Below, piece by piece: positions 53,121 through 61,245 of a DNA stretch of 64,000 bases. Each line of letters opens with the position of its first letter. The stretch's first letter is position 1. The notes below the pieces were generated by a model. The model made no database searches. It saw only the letters and a list, made by a program, of their open reading frames with translations, and was not told the origin of the DNA. The DNA comes from Deltaproteobacteria bacterium HGW-Deltaproteobacteria-8 (GTDB taxonomy: Bacteria; Desulfobacterota; Desulfovibrionia; Desulfovibrionales; Desulfovibrionaceae): assembly GCA_002840405.1 (NCBI GenBank), contig PHAR01000003.1, positions 65,946-129,945 on the forward strand, given 5' to 3'. Position numbers and translations under genes: made by a program.

Positions 53121-54877
53121 GCGCAGCCTGGGCCGGCCTGCCCGCGCCCTTGCGCCAGCACCTGGCCCTGGCCTCCACCGGCTGGCGGCACCTGACCCGC
53201 GCCGGGGCCTTGTGCCTGGGCCAGGCGCGGGAAAGCGCCGACCCCGGCGAAAAACTCCGCCTTATCTCCCTGGCTGCGGACCTGCTGCTCTGGGCCTTTG
53301 GCGAGAACCCGCTCTCCGGCCCCCTGGCGGCGGAGATTCTGTCCGCACCGGAGTTGCCCCTGCCGGAGTCATCCCGCGCTGCGCTGTCCGCTGTGGCCGC
53401 CAACTGGCGCGTGCCTGAGACCCCCGAAGGCTCCCGTGGGAAAGGCGGCGGGCTGGCCTATTTCGAGCACTTGGCGAAGCTCCGCGACACGGAGAAGCTG
53501 GCCGCGTTCCTGGCCGGGCAGATCCACAAGGCCCCGGCCGCGCTGTTCTGGCGCGAGAAGGCCCTGGCGCTTTCGCTCTACGCCGGTGAGCCGGAGCTGC
53601 GCGCGGCCCTGGAGACGGCGGCCCTGAATGGCCTGGACCAAGTTTCTGCCCTGGCCCCGGTTGCGGCGGCGCTGAGCGCCCAGGCGGCCTTTCTGCGCGG
53701 CGACACGGCTGCCTGCCTGGACGCGCTGGGGCGGCTCGGCGAGTGTTTCGGCCCGGGCTTCGCGCCCGCCCGCGCTGGCCTGGCCCTGCTGGCAACGGGC
53801 GAGGACCAGGCGGCCCTGCCGCACCTGTTCCAGACCCTGCGCGCCGCGCCCTGGCAGGCCAACCTGGCCCAGGTGGCGGCGGACGCGGTCACAGGTCTGC
53901 GCAGCGCGCTTGCGCCCCTGCCCGGCCCCACGCTCATCATGCTCTACACCTGGAACAAGGCGGCCGACCTGGACGCCACGCTCACGAGCCTGTTCGCGTC
54001 AGAGCTGCAGGGCGCGCGGGTGGTGGTGCTGGACAACGGCAGCACCGACGCCACCCCCCAGGTGCTCGACGCCTGGGCCGGGCGCGCGGGCGGCAACCTG
54101 CTGCGCGTCACCCTGCCCGTCAACATCGGCGCGCCAGCGGCCCGCAACTGGCTGGCGGCCCTGCCCGAGGCCAAGGCCGCCGAGACCCTCATCTGCCTCG
54201 ACGATGATGTGGATTTGCCACCCGATTGGCTCGGCAAACTTGGCGCGGCGTTGCAAGACAACCCGGACGCCGGGGTCGTCGGCTGCAAGGTGGCGGACCA
54301 CCACGCCCCGCACCTCTTGCAGAACGTGGCCGGGCACCTGGCCATTCCGCAGGGCGTGGACGAAAACAGGCCGGACCTGGACTTCCAGAGCCTGACGCCC
54401 AACCCCTTCCGGTTGCTCGACGCGCACCTGCAAGGCCCGGACTGGGGCCTGTTCGATTTCGTCAGCCCCTGCGCCTCGGTGACGGGCTGCTGCCACCTGT
54501 TCCGGCGCGCAGCGCTGGACGCACCAACGGCGGCGGGTGGGGGGTTCTCCCTGGCCCTTGGCCCCTCGCAGTATGATGATTTCGAACGCGACCTGCGCAT
54601 GCTGGATTCCGGGGCCAATGCCGTGTACGCTGGGCACCTGCGGGTGCGCCACCGCAAGCGCTCGGGCCTGTCGTCCCAGGGCGGCGGGCAGGGCCAGGGC
54701 GGTGACGCGGCCGGGGCCAACGCGGCGGGCAACCGGTACAAGATGCAGTGCCTGCACCCGCGAGAGGAGATAGCCCGGCACATGGCGACCCAGGCCGAGC
54801 GCCTGGAGGCGCATCAGGCAGGCCGCCTGCGGCTGCTCGACGAGCACATTTTGGACAGCACCAAAGGGGCCACATGA
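53099..54877 (+). CDS. Family 2 glycosyltransferase with helical N-terminal half
   Basis: A 592-residue protein. Residues ~1-265 are Ala/Leu-rich helices, possibly TPR-like. From ~277 a GT2 domain runs with LIMLYTWNKAADLDATLTSL, VVLDNGSTDATPQ and the DXD-type motif ICLDDDVDLP (Asp368-370). It transfers a sugar from a nucleotide donor to a surface glycan or protein. GTG start overlaps the preceding gene, with AGGAGG placed upstream. A Gly/Gln-rich insert lies near residues 522-545. Confidence 0.85.
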   Translation: MHAQQGLSAAWAGLPAPLRQHLALASTGWRHLTRAGALCLGQARESADPGEKLRLISLAADLLLWAFGENPLSGPLAAEILSAPELPLPESSRAALSAVAANWRVPETPEGSRGKGGGLAYFEHLAKLRDTEKLAAFLAGQIHKAPAALFWREKALALSLYAGEPELRAALETAALNGLDQVSALAPVAAALSAQAAFLRGDTAACLDALGRLGECFGPGFAPARAGLALLATGEDQAALPHLFQTLRAAPWQANLAQVAADAVTGLRSALAPLPGPTLIMLYTWNKAADLDATLTSLFASELQGARVVVLDNGSTDATPQVLDAWAGRAGGNLLRVTLPVNIGAPAARNWLAALPEAKAAETLICLDDDVDLPPDWLGKLGAALQDNPDAGVVGCKVADHHAPHLLQNVAGHLAIPQGVDENRPDLDFQSLTPNPFRLLDAHLQGPDWGLFDFVSPCASVTGCCHLFRRAALDAPTAAGGGFSLALGPSQYDDFERDLRMLDSGANAVYAGHLRVRHRKRSGLSSQGGGQGQGGDAAGANAAGNRYKMQCLHPREEIARHMATQAERLEAHQAGRLRLLDEHILDSTKGAT

Positions 54878-55659
54878 CCGACTCAAGCAAGCAATTCTTA
54901 AGCGAACACCAGGAGCTTGCGCCGGGCGAGCGCTTCCGCTTCGCCTGCCATCCCGGCGTGGCCTGCTTCGGGGCCTGCTGCTCGGCGCTCGACCTCATGC
55001 TCACGCCCTACGACGCCTTGCGCCTGCGCCACACCACGGGCCAGACCTCGCGCGAGTTCATCGAGCTCTTCGCCAACCTCATGGCCATGCCCGAGGTGGG
55101 CCTGCCCATGCTGCACATGCGCATGCAGGCCGACACCCGGCACAAATGCCCGTTCCAGCGCGACACGGGCTGCGCCGTGTACCAGGACCGGCCCTCGGCC
55201 TGCCGCACGTATCCGCTGGGCCGGGCCACCCAGCGCAACGCCGAGGGCGAGTTGGTGGAGCGCATCTTCATGGCGCGCGAGGCCCACTGCCAGGGCTTTG
55301 ACGAGGGCACGGATTTCGACGCGAGCGCCTGGATGCACGACCAGGGCCTTGAGCCGTACAACGAGGCCAACGACCGCTACATGGCCCTGGCCGAGGACCT
55401 GCGGGCCTTTGAGGAGCTCGCCAAGCGCCACATGAGCCAGAAGCAGCTGGGCATGGCGGGCCTGGCCCTGTACCAGCCCGACGAATTCCAGCTCTTTCTG
55501 GCGCAGTCCGGCCTCCTGGACCGCCTGGACATGACCCCGGCGCGCAAGGACGAGGTCATGCACGACGAGGCGGCCTGCCTCGACTTCGGCTACGACTGGC
55601 TTGAGCTCTCGCTCATGGGACATACGGAACATCTGCGGCCCACGGGCCAAAAGGGGTAG
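54874..55659 (+). CDS. YkgJ-family cysteine-cluster protein
   Basis: A 261-residue protein with the YkgJ pattern: FACHPGVACFGACCSALDLMLTPYDALRL, CPFQRDTGCAVYQDRPSACRTYPLG and a later EAHCQG. The cysteines probably bind Fe-S or zinc. The family has no firm function. It overlaps the GT2 gene by ATGA and precedes rfaE2, so it belongs to the same operon. Confidence 0.85.
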   Translation: MTDSSKQFLSEHQELAPGERFRFACHPGVACFGACCSALDLMLTPYDALRLRHTTGQTSREFIELFANLMAMPEVGLPMLHMRMQADTRHKCPFQRDTGCAVYQDRPSACRTYPLGRATQRNAEGELVERIFMAREAHCQGFDEGTDFDASAWMHDQGLEPYNEANDRYMALAEDLRAFEELAKRHMSQKQLGMAGLALYQPDEFQLFLAQSGLLDRLDMTPARKDEVMHDEAACLDFGYDWLELSLMGHTEHLRPTGQKG

Positions 55660-55666
55660 AACAGCA

Positions 55667-56173
55667 ATGAACGAAGAAGAACTCTTCCACCCGAAGCTCA
55701 TGACCCTGGAAGACTTCGTGGCCATGCGCCGCGTGTTGCCCAAGAACTACCGGCTGGTGTTCACTAACGGCTGCTTCGACATTCTGCACCCCGGCCACGT
55801 GGACCTGCTGGCCCGGGCAAGGGCGCTCGGCGACGGGCTCCTGGTGGGCCTCAACTCCGACGCCTCGGTCAAGCGCATCAAGAAGGAGGCCAATGGCCCC
55901 AGGCGCCCGCTGAACAGCCAGGCCGCCCGTTCCTACGTCCTGGCCGGGCTGGAGGCCGTGGACTTCGTGGTCATCTTCAACGAGGACACGCCGCTGGAGC
56001 TCATCCGCGCGGTCAAGCCCCAGGTGCTGATCAAGGGCGGGGACTGGGCCAAGGACCGCATCGTGGGCCGCGAGGTGGTGGAGGACGCGGGCGGGCAGGT
56101 CATGAGCCTGCCGCTGCTCCCTGGCTACTCGACCACCGGGCTCATCGAGCGCATTCTCAAGGGCGCGCGGTAG
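55667..56173 (+). CDS. rfaE2: D-glycero-beta-D-manno-heptose 1-phosphate adenylyltransferase
   Basis: A 168-residue nucleotidyltransferase corresponding to the C-terminal half of HldE. It has TNGCFDILHPGHVDLLARAR with the HxGH catalytic motif, GLNSDASVKRIK, LEAVDFVVIF and PLLPGYSTTGLIERI. It makes ADP-heptose for lipopolysaccharide inner core. The kinase half is not fused here. It ends the surface-sugar operon starting at 50919. Confidence 0.95.
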   Translation: MNEEELFHPKLMTLEDFVAMRRVLPKNYRLVFTNGCFDILHPGHVDLLARARALGDGLLVGLNSDASVKRIKKEANGPRRPLNSQAARSYVLAGLEAVDFVVIFNEDTPLELIRAVKPQVLIKGGDWAKDRIVGREVVEDAGGQVMSLPLLPGYSTTGLIERILKGAR

Positions 56174-56275
56174 GAGGCCCGCAAGGCAGGAGGCCAGGCC
56201 TCAGGTCCCGGCCCGCCGCATTGCTCCTTGACGGCGGGCAGACACTCTGCTATCGAACTCTGCTCGGACGGATGC

Positions 56276-56351
56276 GGGCCAATAGCTCAGTTGGTAGAGC
56301 CCCCGGCTCATAACCGGATGGTCCCAGGTTCGACCCCTGGTTGGCCCACCA
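56276..56351 (+). tRNA. tRNA-Met (CAU anticodon)
   Basis: A complete cloverleaf: 7-bp acceptor stem GGGCCAA/TTGGCCC, D arm AGCTCAGTTGGTAGAGC, anticodon loop CTCATAA with CAT at 56309-56311, T arm CCAGG-TTCGACC-CCTGG, then encoded ACCA. Position 27:43 is a C-A mismatch. CAU can also belong to tRNA-Ile2 with lysidine; a Met assignment is likelier but not proven. Confidence 0.9.
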
Positions 56352-56376
56352 AAGAATTTTCGGCCCACCAAAGAAT
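56343..56376 (+). repeat. Duplication of the tRNA 3' end
   Basis: GGCCCACCAAAGAAT occurs at 56343-56357, spanning the tRNA 3' end, and again at 56362-56376, with a weaker third copy GGGCCACCAG at 56381. Such a repeat could be a relic of integration at the tRNA gene; no integrase is nearby. Confidence 0.55.
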
Positions 56377-56525
56377 CGACGGGCCACCAGTTGAAAAGGG
56401 CGAAGCGAACCGACCAGACCGTGGACACAGGGCCGCGAGTACAGCCAGACCCTAAGGATTTACATTGATCATACGCGCAACAGCGAAGACGTTGAAACTT
56501 GCCGCCCGGACTTGTGCAGGCGAAA

Positions 56526-56572
56526 GCAGATGCTCCCAGGGGGAATCCCTACGGGAGCATCTGCGTTTTGAG
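56526..56572 (+). terminator. Hairpin terminator/attenuator upstream of the NIF3-like gene
   Basis: A perfect 12-bp stem (GCAGATGCTCCC) with a 15-base loop followed by GTTTTG, ending 13 bases before the next ATG. It may end the tRNA transcript or modulate expression of the gene just below it. Confidence 0.7.
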
Positions 56573-56580
56573 GGGGTCTC

Positions 56581-57615
56581 ATGAACGCTCAGAAAGCTCT
56601 CACATGCGTCCGCTCCCTGGCCCCGGAGGCCTTTGCCGCCGACTGGGACAACTCCCGCCTGCAGATCACGGGCGAGAGGTCCGAGGTCAAGAAGCTCGCC
56701 GTGACCCTGGACCCCCTGCCTGCAGTCATGGCCGAGGCCTTGGGCTGGGGCGCGGACCTCGTGGTCACGCACCACCCGTTGTATATGAAGCCCCAGGCGC
56801 CCACCCAGGACGGCCAGTACCTCAACGTGCTGCGCCAGTTCATGGCTGCCGGGGCCTGGCTCTATTCCGCCCACACCAGCCTGGACTGCCGCCCCGACGG
56901 CCCGGCCTTCTGGCTCGGCCGCGCGCTGGGACTCAAAGACTGCGCCAGCATCGAGCCCTGCCAGGGCTTCCCCGCGCGCGAGGTTTTCTTCCAGGCCCCG
57001 GCGCGCATCACCGAGCGCGAGGCCCGGCCCCTGTCCGAGACGCCCGGCGTCATCGCCGTGTCCCAGAGCAACTCCGGCGAGGTGCGCGTCATCTGTGAAG
57101 AGCGCGTCTGGGACGACATCGCCGAACGGCTGGTGGGCATCTTCGGCAAGCGCCCGGAGTTCCTGGTGCGCCGCCTGGAGACCCCGGTGGAGAGCGTCGG
57201 CTTCGGCCAGGTGGGCGAGCTGCCCAAGGCCCTGTCCGTGGAGGACTTCTCCAAGGCCCTGGAAAAGGCCCTGTTCGGCGTGCAGAAGCCCCAGAGGAGC
57301 ACCCTGGGCCTGGGCGTTGCCTGGGCCGAGTGCGGGCCGAGGCCCGCGACCATCCGCCGTGTGGCCTACACCACCGGCTCCGGGGCCTCGCTCATTCCTG
57401 CGGCCTTTGCCGCGGGCGCGGACGTGTTCCTCTGCGGCGACGTGAAGCACCATGCCGCCCAGGAGTCGCCGGGCCTGGTCTTCGACGTCGGCCACTTCAT
57501 CCTGGAGGAGGAGATGATGCGTCTCTTCGCGGGGGAACTCGGCCCGGCCATGGCCGGGGTCGAGGTCAAATTTTTCGAGGGAAAGAGCCCGTTCGGCTAC
57601 CGGGTGCTGGCCTAA
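56581..57615 (+). CDS. NIF3-family dinuclear-metal protein
   Basis: A 344-residue protein with the NIF3/YbgI pattern: ADLVVTHHPLY with metal-binding histidines, YSAHTSLDCRPDG, then a central insert and the C-terminal CGDVKHHAAQES...DVGHFILEE block. The family binds two metal ions; activity (possibly GTP cyclohydrolase-like) is not settled. The gene lies 57 bp upstream of the zinc-ribbon gene, a common pairing. GAGGGGG precedes the ATG. Confidence 0.9.
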   Translation: MNAQKALTCVRSLAPEAFAADWDNSRLQITGERSEVKKLAVTLDPLPAVMAEALGWGADLVVTHHPLYMKPQAPTQDGQYLNVLRQFMAAGAWLYSAHTSLDCRPDGPAFWLGRALGLKDCASIEPCQGFPAREVFFQAPARITEREARPLSETPGVIAVSQSNSGEVRVICEERVWDDIAERLVGIFGKRPEFLVRRLETPVESVGFGQVGELPKALSVEDFSKALEKALFGVQKPQRSTLGLGVAWAECGPRPATIRRVAYTTGSGASLIPAAFAAGADVFLCGDVKHHAAQESPGLVFDVGHFILEEEMMRLFAGELGPAMAGVEVKFFEGKSPFGYRVLA

Positions 57616-57672
57616 GGCCAGCCGTTTCTCCGGTCCGGCGGCGTCACAATATTGCAACACTACGAGGTGCCC

Positions 57673-58401
57673 ATGTATCAGAAACAGATCGAGCAGTTGG
57701 TGGTCCTGCAGACCGTGGATGATGAGATTCTGCTGCTGGAGGTCGAGATCCGCCAAGCCCCCCTGGAGCTTTCGGAGCTTGAAGGCCGTCTGGCCCAGCT
57801 GAAGGAACGCCAGGCCCAGGTCCAGGAGCGCATCGATCTCCTCAAGACGCAGCAGAAGCGCCTTGAGGGTGAGATCGAAGACGACGGGCACAAGATCAAG
57901 AAGAGCAAGAACAAGCTCATGGCCGTGGGCAACACCAAGGAATATCACGCCATGATGCGCGAGATGGACTCCATGGAGAAGCTGAACCGCCTGCGCGAGG
58001 AAGAGCGCATCGCGGTGATGGAGGAGTTCACCCGCCAGGACACCGCCATGCAGGAACTGGCCGCCGAGGTCGACGGCCTCATGGAAGGCTACGACGCCAA
58101 GAAGGCCACCCTCGACGAGCGCGTGGCCAAGGCCCAGAGCCGACTGGACTCCCTGGCCAAGCGCCGCACCAAGGCCGGCAAGGTCGTGCCGCCGCCCATC
58201 CTGGGCCGCTACGAGTTCATCCGCTCGCGCATTGTGCACCCGGTCATCGTCTCCGTCACCGAAGGCATCTGCGGCGGCTGCCACATCAGGATACCGCCCC
58301 AGTCGTTCAACGAGCTGCAGAAGGGCAAGCAGATCCTCGGCTGCCCCAACTGCCAGCGCATCATTTTCTGGGTGGAGCATTCCCCCACGATTCAGGACTA
58401 A
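57673..58401 (+). CDS. Coiled-coil zinc-ribbon protein (zf-RING_7 family)
   Basis: A 242-residue protein. Residues ~1-185 form a long coiled-coil hairpin. The C-terminal zinc ribbon has CGGCHIRIPPQ and CPNCQRIIFW. The family is often next to NIF3-like genes and may bind nucleic acid; function unproven. It ends seven bases before the RNase P RNA. Confidence 0.9.
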   Translation: MYQKQIEQLVVLQTVDDEILLLEVEIRQAPLELSELEGRLAQLKERQAQVQERIDLLKTQQKRLEGEIEDDGHKIKKSKNKLMAVGNTKEYHAMMREMDSMEKLNRLREEERIAVMEEFTRQDTAMQELAAEVDGLMEGYDAKKATLDERVAKAQSRLDSLAKRRTKAGKVVPPPILGRYEFIRSRIVHPVIVSVTEGICGGCHIRIPPQSFNELQKGKQILGCPNCQRIIFWVEHSPTIQD

Positions 58402-58408
58402 GCTACAC

Positions 58409-58785
<377 letters not shown>

Positions 58786-58798
58786 AAGCCGACGACAC

Positions 58799-58834
58799 AC
58801 CGGGGGAGGCGTCACAACCTCCCCCGGTTTCTTC
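58799..58834 (+). terminator. Terminator of rnpB
   Basis: An 11-bp stem (ACCGGGGGAGG) with an eight-base loop followed by TTCTTCC, 13 bases after the RNase P RNA end. Confidence 0.85.
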
Positions 58835-58867
58835 CCCGAACACCGCGCAGCAAAAGGCCGGTACCCC

Positions 58868-60136
58868 ATGCCCACCAAAAGCCCGCCCCTTTCCGCCCCC
58901 CACCTCTGGGCCGTGCTGCTCGCAGCGGGCAGCGGCTCGCGCCTCGCCCAGGCCCTGGCCCCGGCGGCAGAAGGCGCCGAGCCCACGCGCAAGCAGTATC
59001 TCGACCTTGAGGGCGCGCCGCTGTTCTGGAAGAGCGCCCGCACCCTCTCGCGCGTGCAGGCCGTGCACGGCCTGGTCTTCGTTTTTCCGCCAAAGGATGT
59101 CGAGCGCATGGCCGCCCTGGTGGTCCAGCTCGACGAGAGCGAGTCCCTGGGCCTGCCCTGGCGCATCTGCGCGGGCGGCGCGCGCAGGCAGGACTCCGTG
59201 CGCCTGGGCCTGGCCGAGCTGCCGGAGGACTGCAGCGGGGTGCTCGTGCACGACGCGGCCCGGCCCTTTGCCACGGCCGCCCTGGTGCGCCGCGTGGCCC
59301 AGGCCCTGGCAGGGGCGGCCCTCGCCGCCATCCCCGGCCTCGCCGTCACGGACACCATCAAGGCCGTGGACAACAACAACGTGGTTGTGGACACCCCGGA
59401 CCGCGCCAGCCTGCGCGCCGTGCAGACCCCCCAGGGCTTTCTGCTGGCCCCGCTCGTGGCCGCCCACCAGCGCGCCCAGGCCGAGGGCTGGGAGGTCACC
59501 GACGACGCCGCCCTCATGGAGCGCGCCGGGCATCCCGTGGTCATCGTGCCCGGCGAGGAGCAGAACGTGAAGATCACCACCCCTGCGGATCTGGCATTGC
59601 TTTCAGCCCCCTTGAACGAGGCGAAGCCTCCGCGCACGGGCTGGGGCTATGACGTGCACCGCTACCTGCACCCCAATGAGGCCGACCCCAAGGTCCTGGC
59701 CCAGGCCCGGCCCATGATGCTCGGCGGCGTGGCCATCCCCGGCGGCCCCAAGGTCCTCGCGCACAGCGACGGCGACACGCTGCTGCACGCCCTCACCGAC
59801 GCGCTCTTGGGCATCGCCTGCGCGGGCGACATCGGCCAGCTCTTCCCGGACACCGACCAGGCCTTTGCGAACATGCCCAGCGCCGTGTTCGTCACCGAGG
59901 CCCTGCGCCGCGTGCGCGCCATGGGCTACCGGCCGGTGCACGCGGACCTCACCGTCATCGCCCAGATCCCCAAGCTCGCCCCGCACAAGGCGCGCATGGC
60001 CGCGCAGATCGCGCAGCTGCTGGAGCTTGCGCCCGGCTGCGTCAACGTCAAGGCCACCACCGAGGAAGGCCTGGGCTTTACCGGCGAAAAACGCGGCCTC
60101 AAGGCCGTGGCCGTGGTCACCGCCCTGCCGGGATAG
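58868..60136 (+). CDS. ispDF: Bifunctional IspD/IspF isoprenoid enzyme
   Basis: A 422-residue fusion of the methylerythritol phosphate pathway. IspD (~10-245): LLAAGSGSRLA, EPTRKQYLDLEG, VLVHDAARPF, AVQTPQGF. IspF (~260-420): GYDVHRYL with zinc ligands, AHSDGDTLLHALTDALLG, NVKATTEEGLGFTG. It makes the cytidylyl intermediate and then the cyclodiphosphate. Start set at ATG 58868 after rnpB and its terminator; the open frame extends upstream into the RNA gene. This fusion is common in alpha-, delta- and epsilonproteobacteria. Confidence 0.96.
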   Translation: MPTKSPPLSAPHLWAVLLAAGSGSRLAQALAPAAEGAEPTRKQYLDLEGAPLFWKSARTLSRVQAVHGLVFVFPPKDVERMAALVVQLDESESLGLPWRICAGGARRQDSVRLGLAELPEDCSGVLVHDAARPFATAALVRRVAQALAGAALAAIPGLAVTDTIKAVDNNNVVVDTPDRASLRAVQTPQGFLLAPLVAAHQRAQAEGWEVTDDAALMERAGHPVVIVPGEEQNVKITTPADLALLSAPLNEAKPPRTGWGYDVHRYLHPNEADPKVLAQARPMMLGGVAIPGGPKVLAHSDGDTLLHALTDALLGIACAGDIGQLFPDTDQAFANMPSAVFVTEALRRVRAMGYRPVHADLTVIAQIPKLAPHKARMAAQIAQLLELAPGCVNVKATTEEGLGFTGEKRGLKAVAVVTALPG

Positions 60137-60141
60137 AGAGA

Positions 60142-60505
60142 GCCTCCGGCGGCCAGGGGCGCTGCCCCTGGACCTCGTCAGAGGGCCTGAGGCCCTCTGG
60201 ACTCCCCATTACGCGAAGGGTTCCTGTCAGCGCAAAGCCGCCGACAGGAACCCTTCGCTTTGGGTGGTCAGGGCAAGTCATGGGGAGAGGCGCGGCGGCA
60301 GGGAGGCGGAGCAGGACACTCCGCGACCTGAGACTCGTCCGCAACCCCCTTGAAACTCTTGAAAGGGGCCAACCGCGCGCGGATTTTCGAGCGTCTTCGC
60401 TCGGAAAATCCGCGCGCATGTTTGTAGCTGGGCGTAGCCGGGGCCACTCTCGGTCCAGGCCAATGGGGATTCCAAAGGGCCTCAGGCCCTTTGGCCGCCG
60501 GAGGC
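60142..60505 (-). repeat. MITE-like non-coding element B
   Basis: About 364 bases framed by GCCTCCGGCGGCC and its inverse GCCGCCGGAGGC. It carries a 16-bp-stem hairpin at 60213-60258 and a hairpin at 60375-60417. Read on the minus strand, its modules match element A (7235-7655) in the same order, including the shared flank CAAACATGCGCGCGG and the CTGTTCCGCCTCCCTGC-like stretch. No ORF of merit. Confidence 0.7.
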
Positions 60506-60661
60506 ATCCCCGGCCCGGCCCCGGCCGCCGGAGGCATCCCTGGCCCGGCCCCGGCCGCCAGGGGCCCCGGTCCGCCCGGCCTTGCCCTCTGCCGCGTCCT
60601 CTGGCAGTATGCGCGGCACTGCGGTCCGCACTGGGCTGTGACGAATTTTACCGGAGCAAGA
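60506..60661. other. Gap before the SxtJ gene
   Basis: Contains a further GCCGCCGGAGGCATCC copy at 60528 and GC-rich low-complexity DNA. The promoter for the SxtJ-DUF5989-carbamoyltransferase operon should be here, but I could not identify it with confidence. Confidence 0.4.
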
Positions 60662-61075
60662 ATGATTGACCTCGTGAAGCATACACCGGACACGGACACG
60701 CCGACCAGCGCCCGCCAGAAGTCCGTGGACACGGGCATGGCGCTGACGCTTATCTGCCTCATCGCCTCTCTGGTCACGGGCAAGCCCGGCTGGGTGGTCT
60801 CGGCCACGACCCTGCTCGTGGTGAACATGACCGCGCCCAGGCTCTTCGCCCCGGCGGCGAAGCTCTGGTTCGGGCTGTCCGCCGTGCTTGGCGCGGTGAT
60901 GTCCCGGGTCATCCTGACCCTGGTGTTTTTCCTGGTGCTCACGCCTGTGGGCCTCCTGCGCCGGGCCATGGGCAAGGACACGCTGAAGCTTGCCGCGTTC
61001 AAGCAGGGCACGGCTTCGGTGTTCGTCACCCGCGCGGGGCCCTTCACTCCGGCCGACCTCAAGACCCCCTTCTAG
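60662..61075 (+). CDS. SxtJ-family membrane protein
   Basis: A 137-residue protein with two or three membrane segments (~27-45, ~45-62, ~75-100) and the SxtJ-type C-terminal segment LLRRAMGKDTLKLAAF. SxtJ-like proteins sit beside carbamoyltransferases in many glycan and natural-product loci; function unknown. GGAG lies six bases before the ATG. It is followed by a DUF5989 gene after 10 bases. Confidence 0.82.
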   Translation: MIDLVKHTPDTDTPTSARQKSVDTGMALTLICLIASLVTGKPGWVVSATTLLVVNMTAPRLFAPAAKLWFGLSAVLGAVMSRVILTLVFFLVLTPVGLLRRAMGKDTLKLAAFKQGTASVFVTRAGPFTPADLKTPF

Positions 61076-61085
61076 GAGCTGAGCA

Positions 61086-61235
61086 ATGGATTTTATTCAT
61101 GATCTCTGGGACTTTCTGAAAGTCCGCAAGAAGTTCTGGCTGGCGCCCATCATCCTGGTGCTGCTGCTCTTCGGCGTGCTCATCGTGCTCACCTCGGGCT
61201 CAGCCATCGCGCCCTTCATCTATACGCTGTTCTAG
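61086..61235 (+). CDS. DUF5989 small membrane protein
   Basis: A 49-residue protein starting MDFIHDLWDFLKVRKKFWLA, then one membrane helix (LLLFGVLIVLTSG) and a short tail ending FIYTLF. Length and pattern match DUF5989, a family that accompanies SxtJ and carbamoyltransferase genes. GGAG lies nine bases upstream. Spacing to the next gene is 10 bases. Confidence 0.85.
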   Translation: MDFIHDLWDFLKVRKKFWLAPIILVLLLFGVLIVLTSGSAIAPFIYTLF

Positions 61236-61245
61236 GGGAGCGAAC

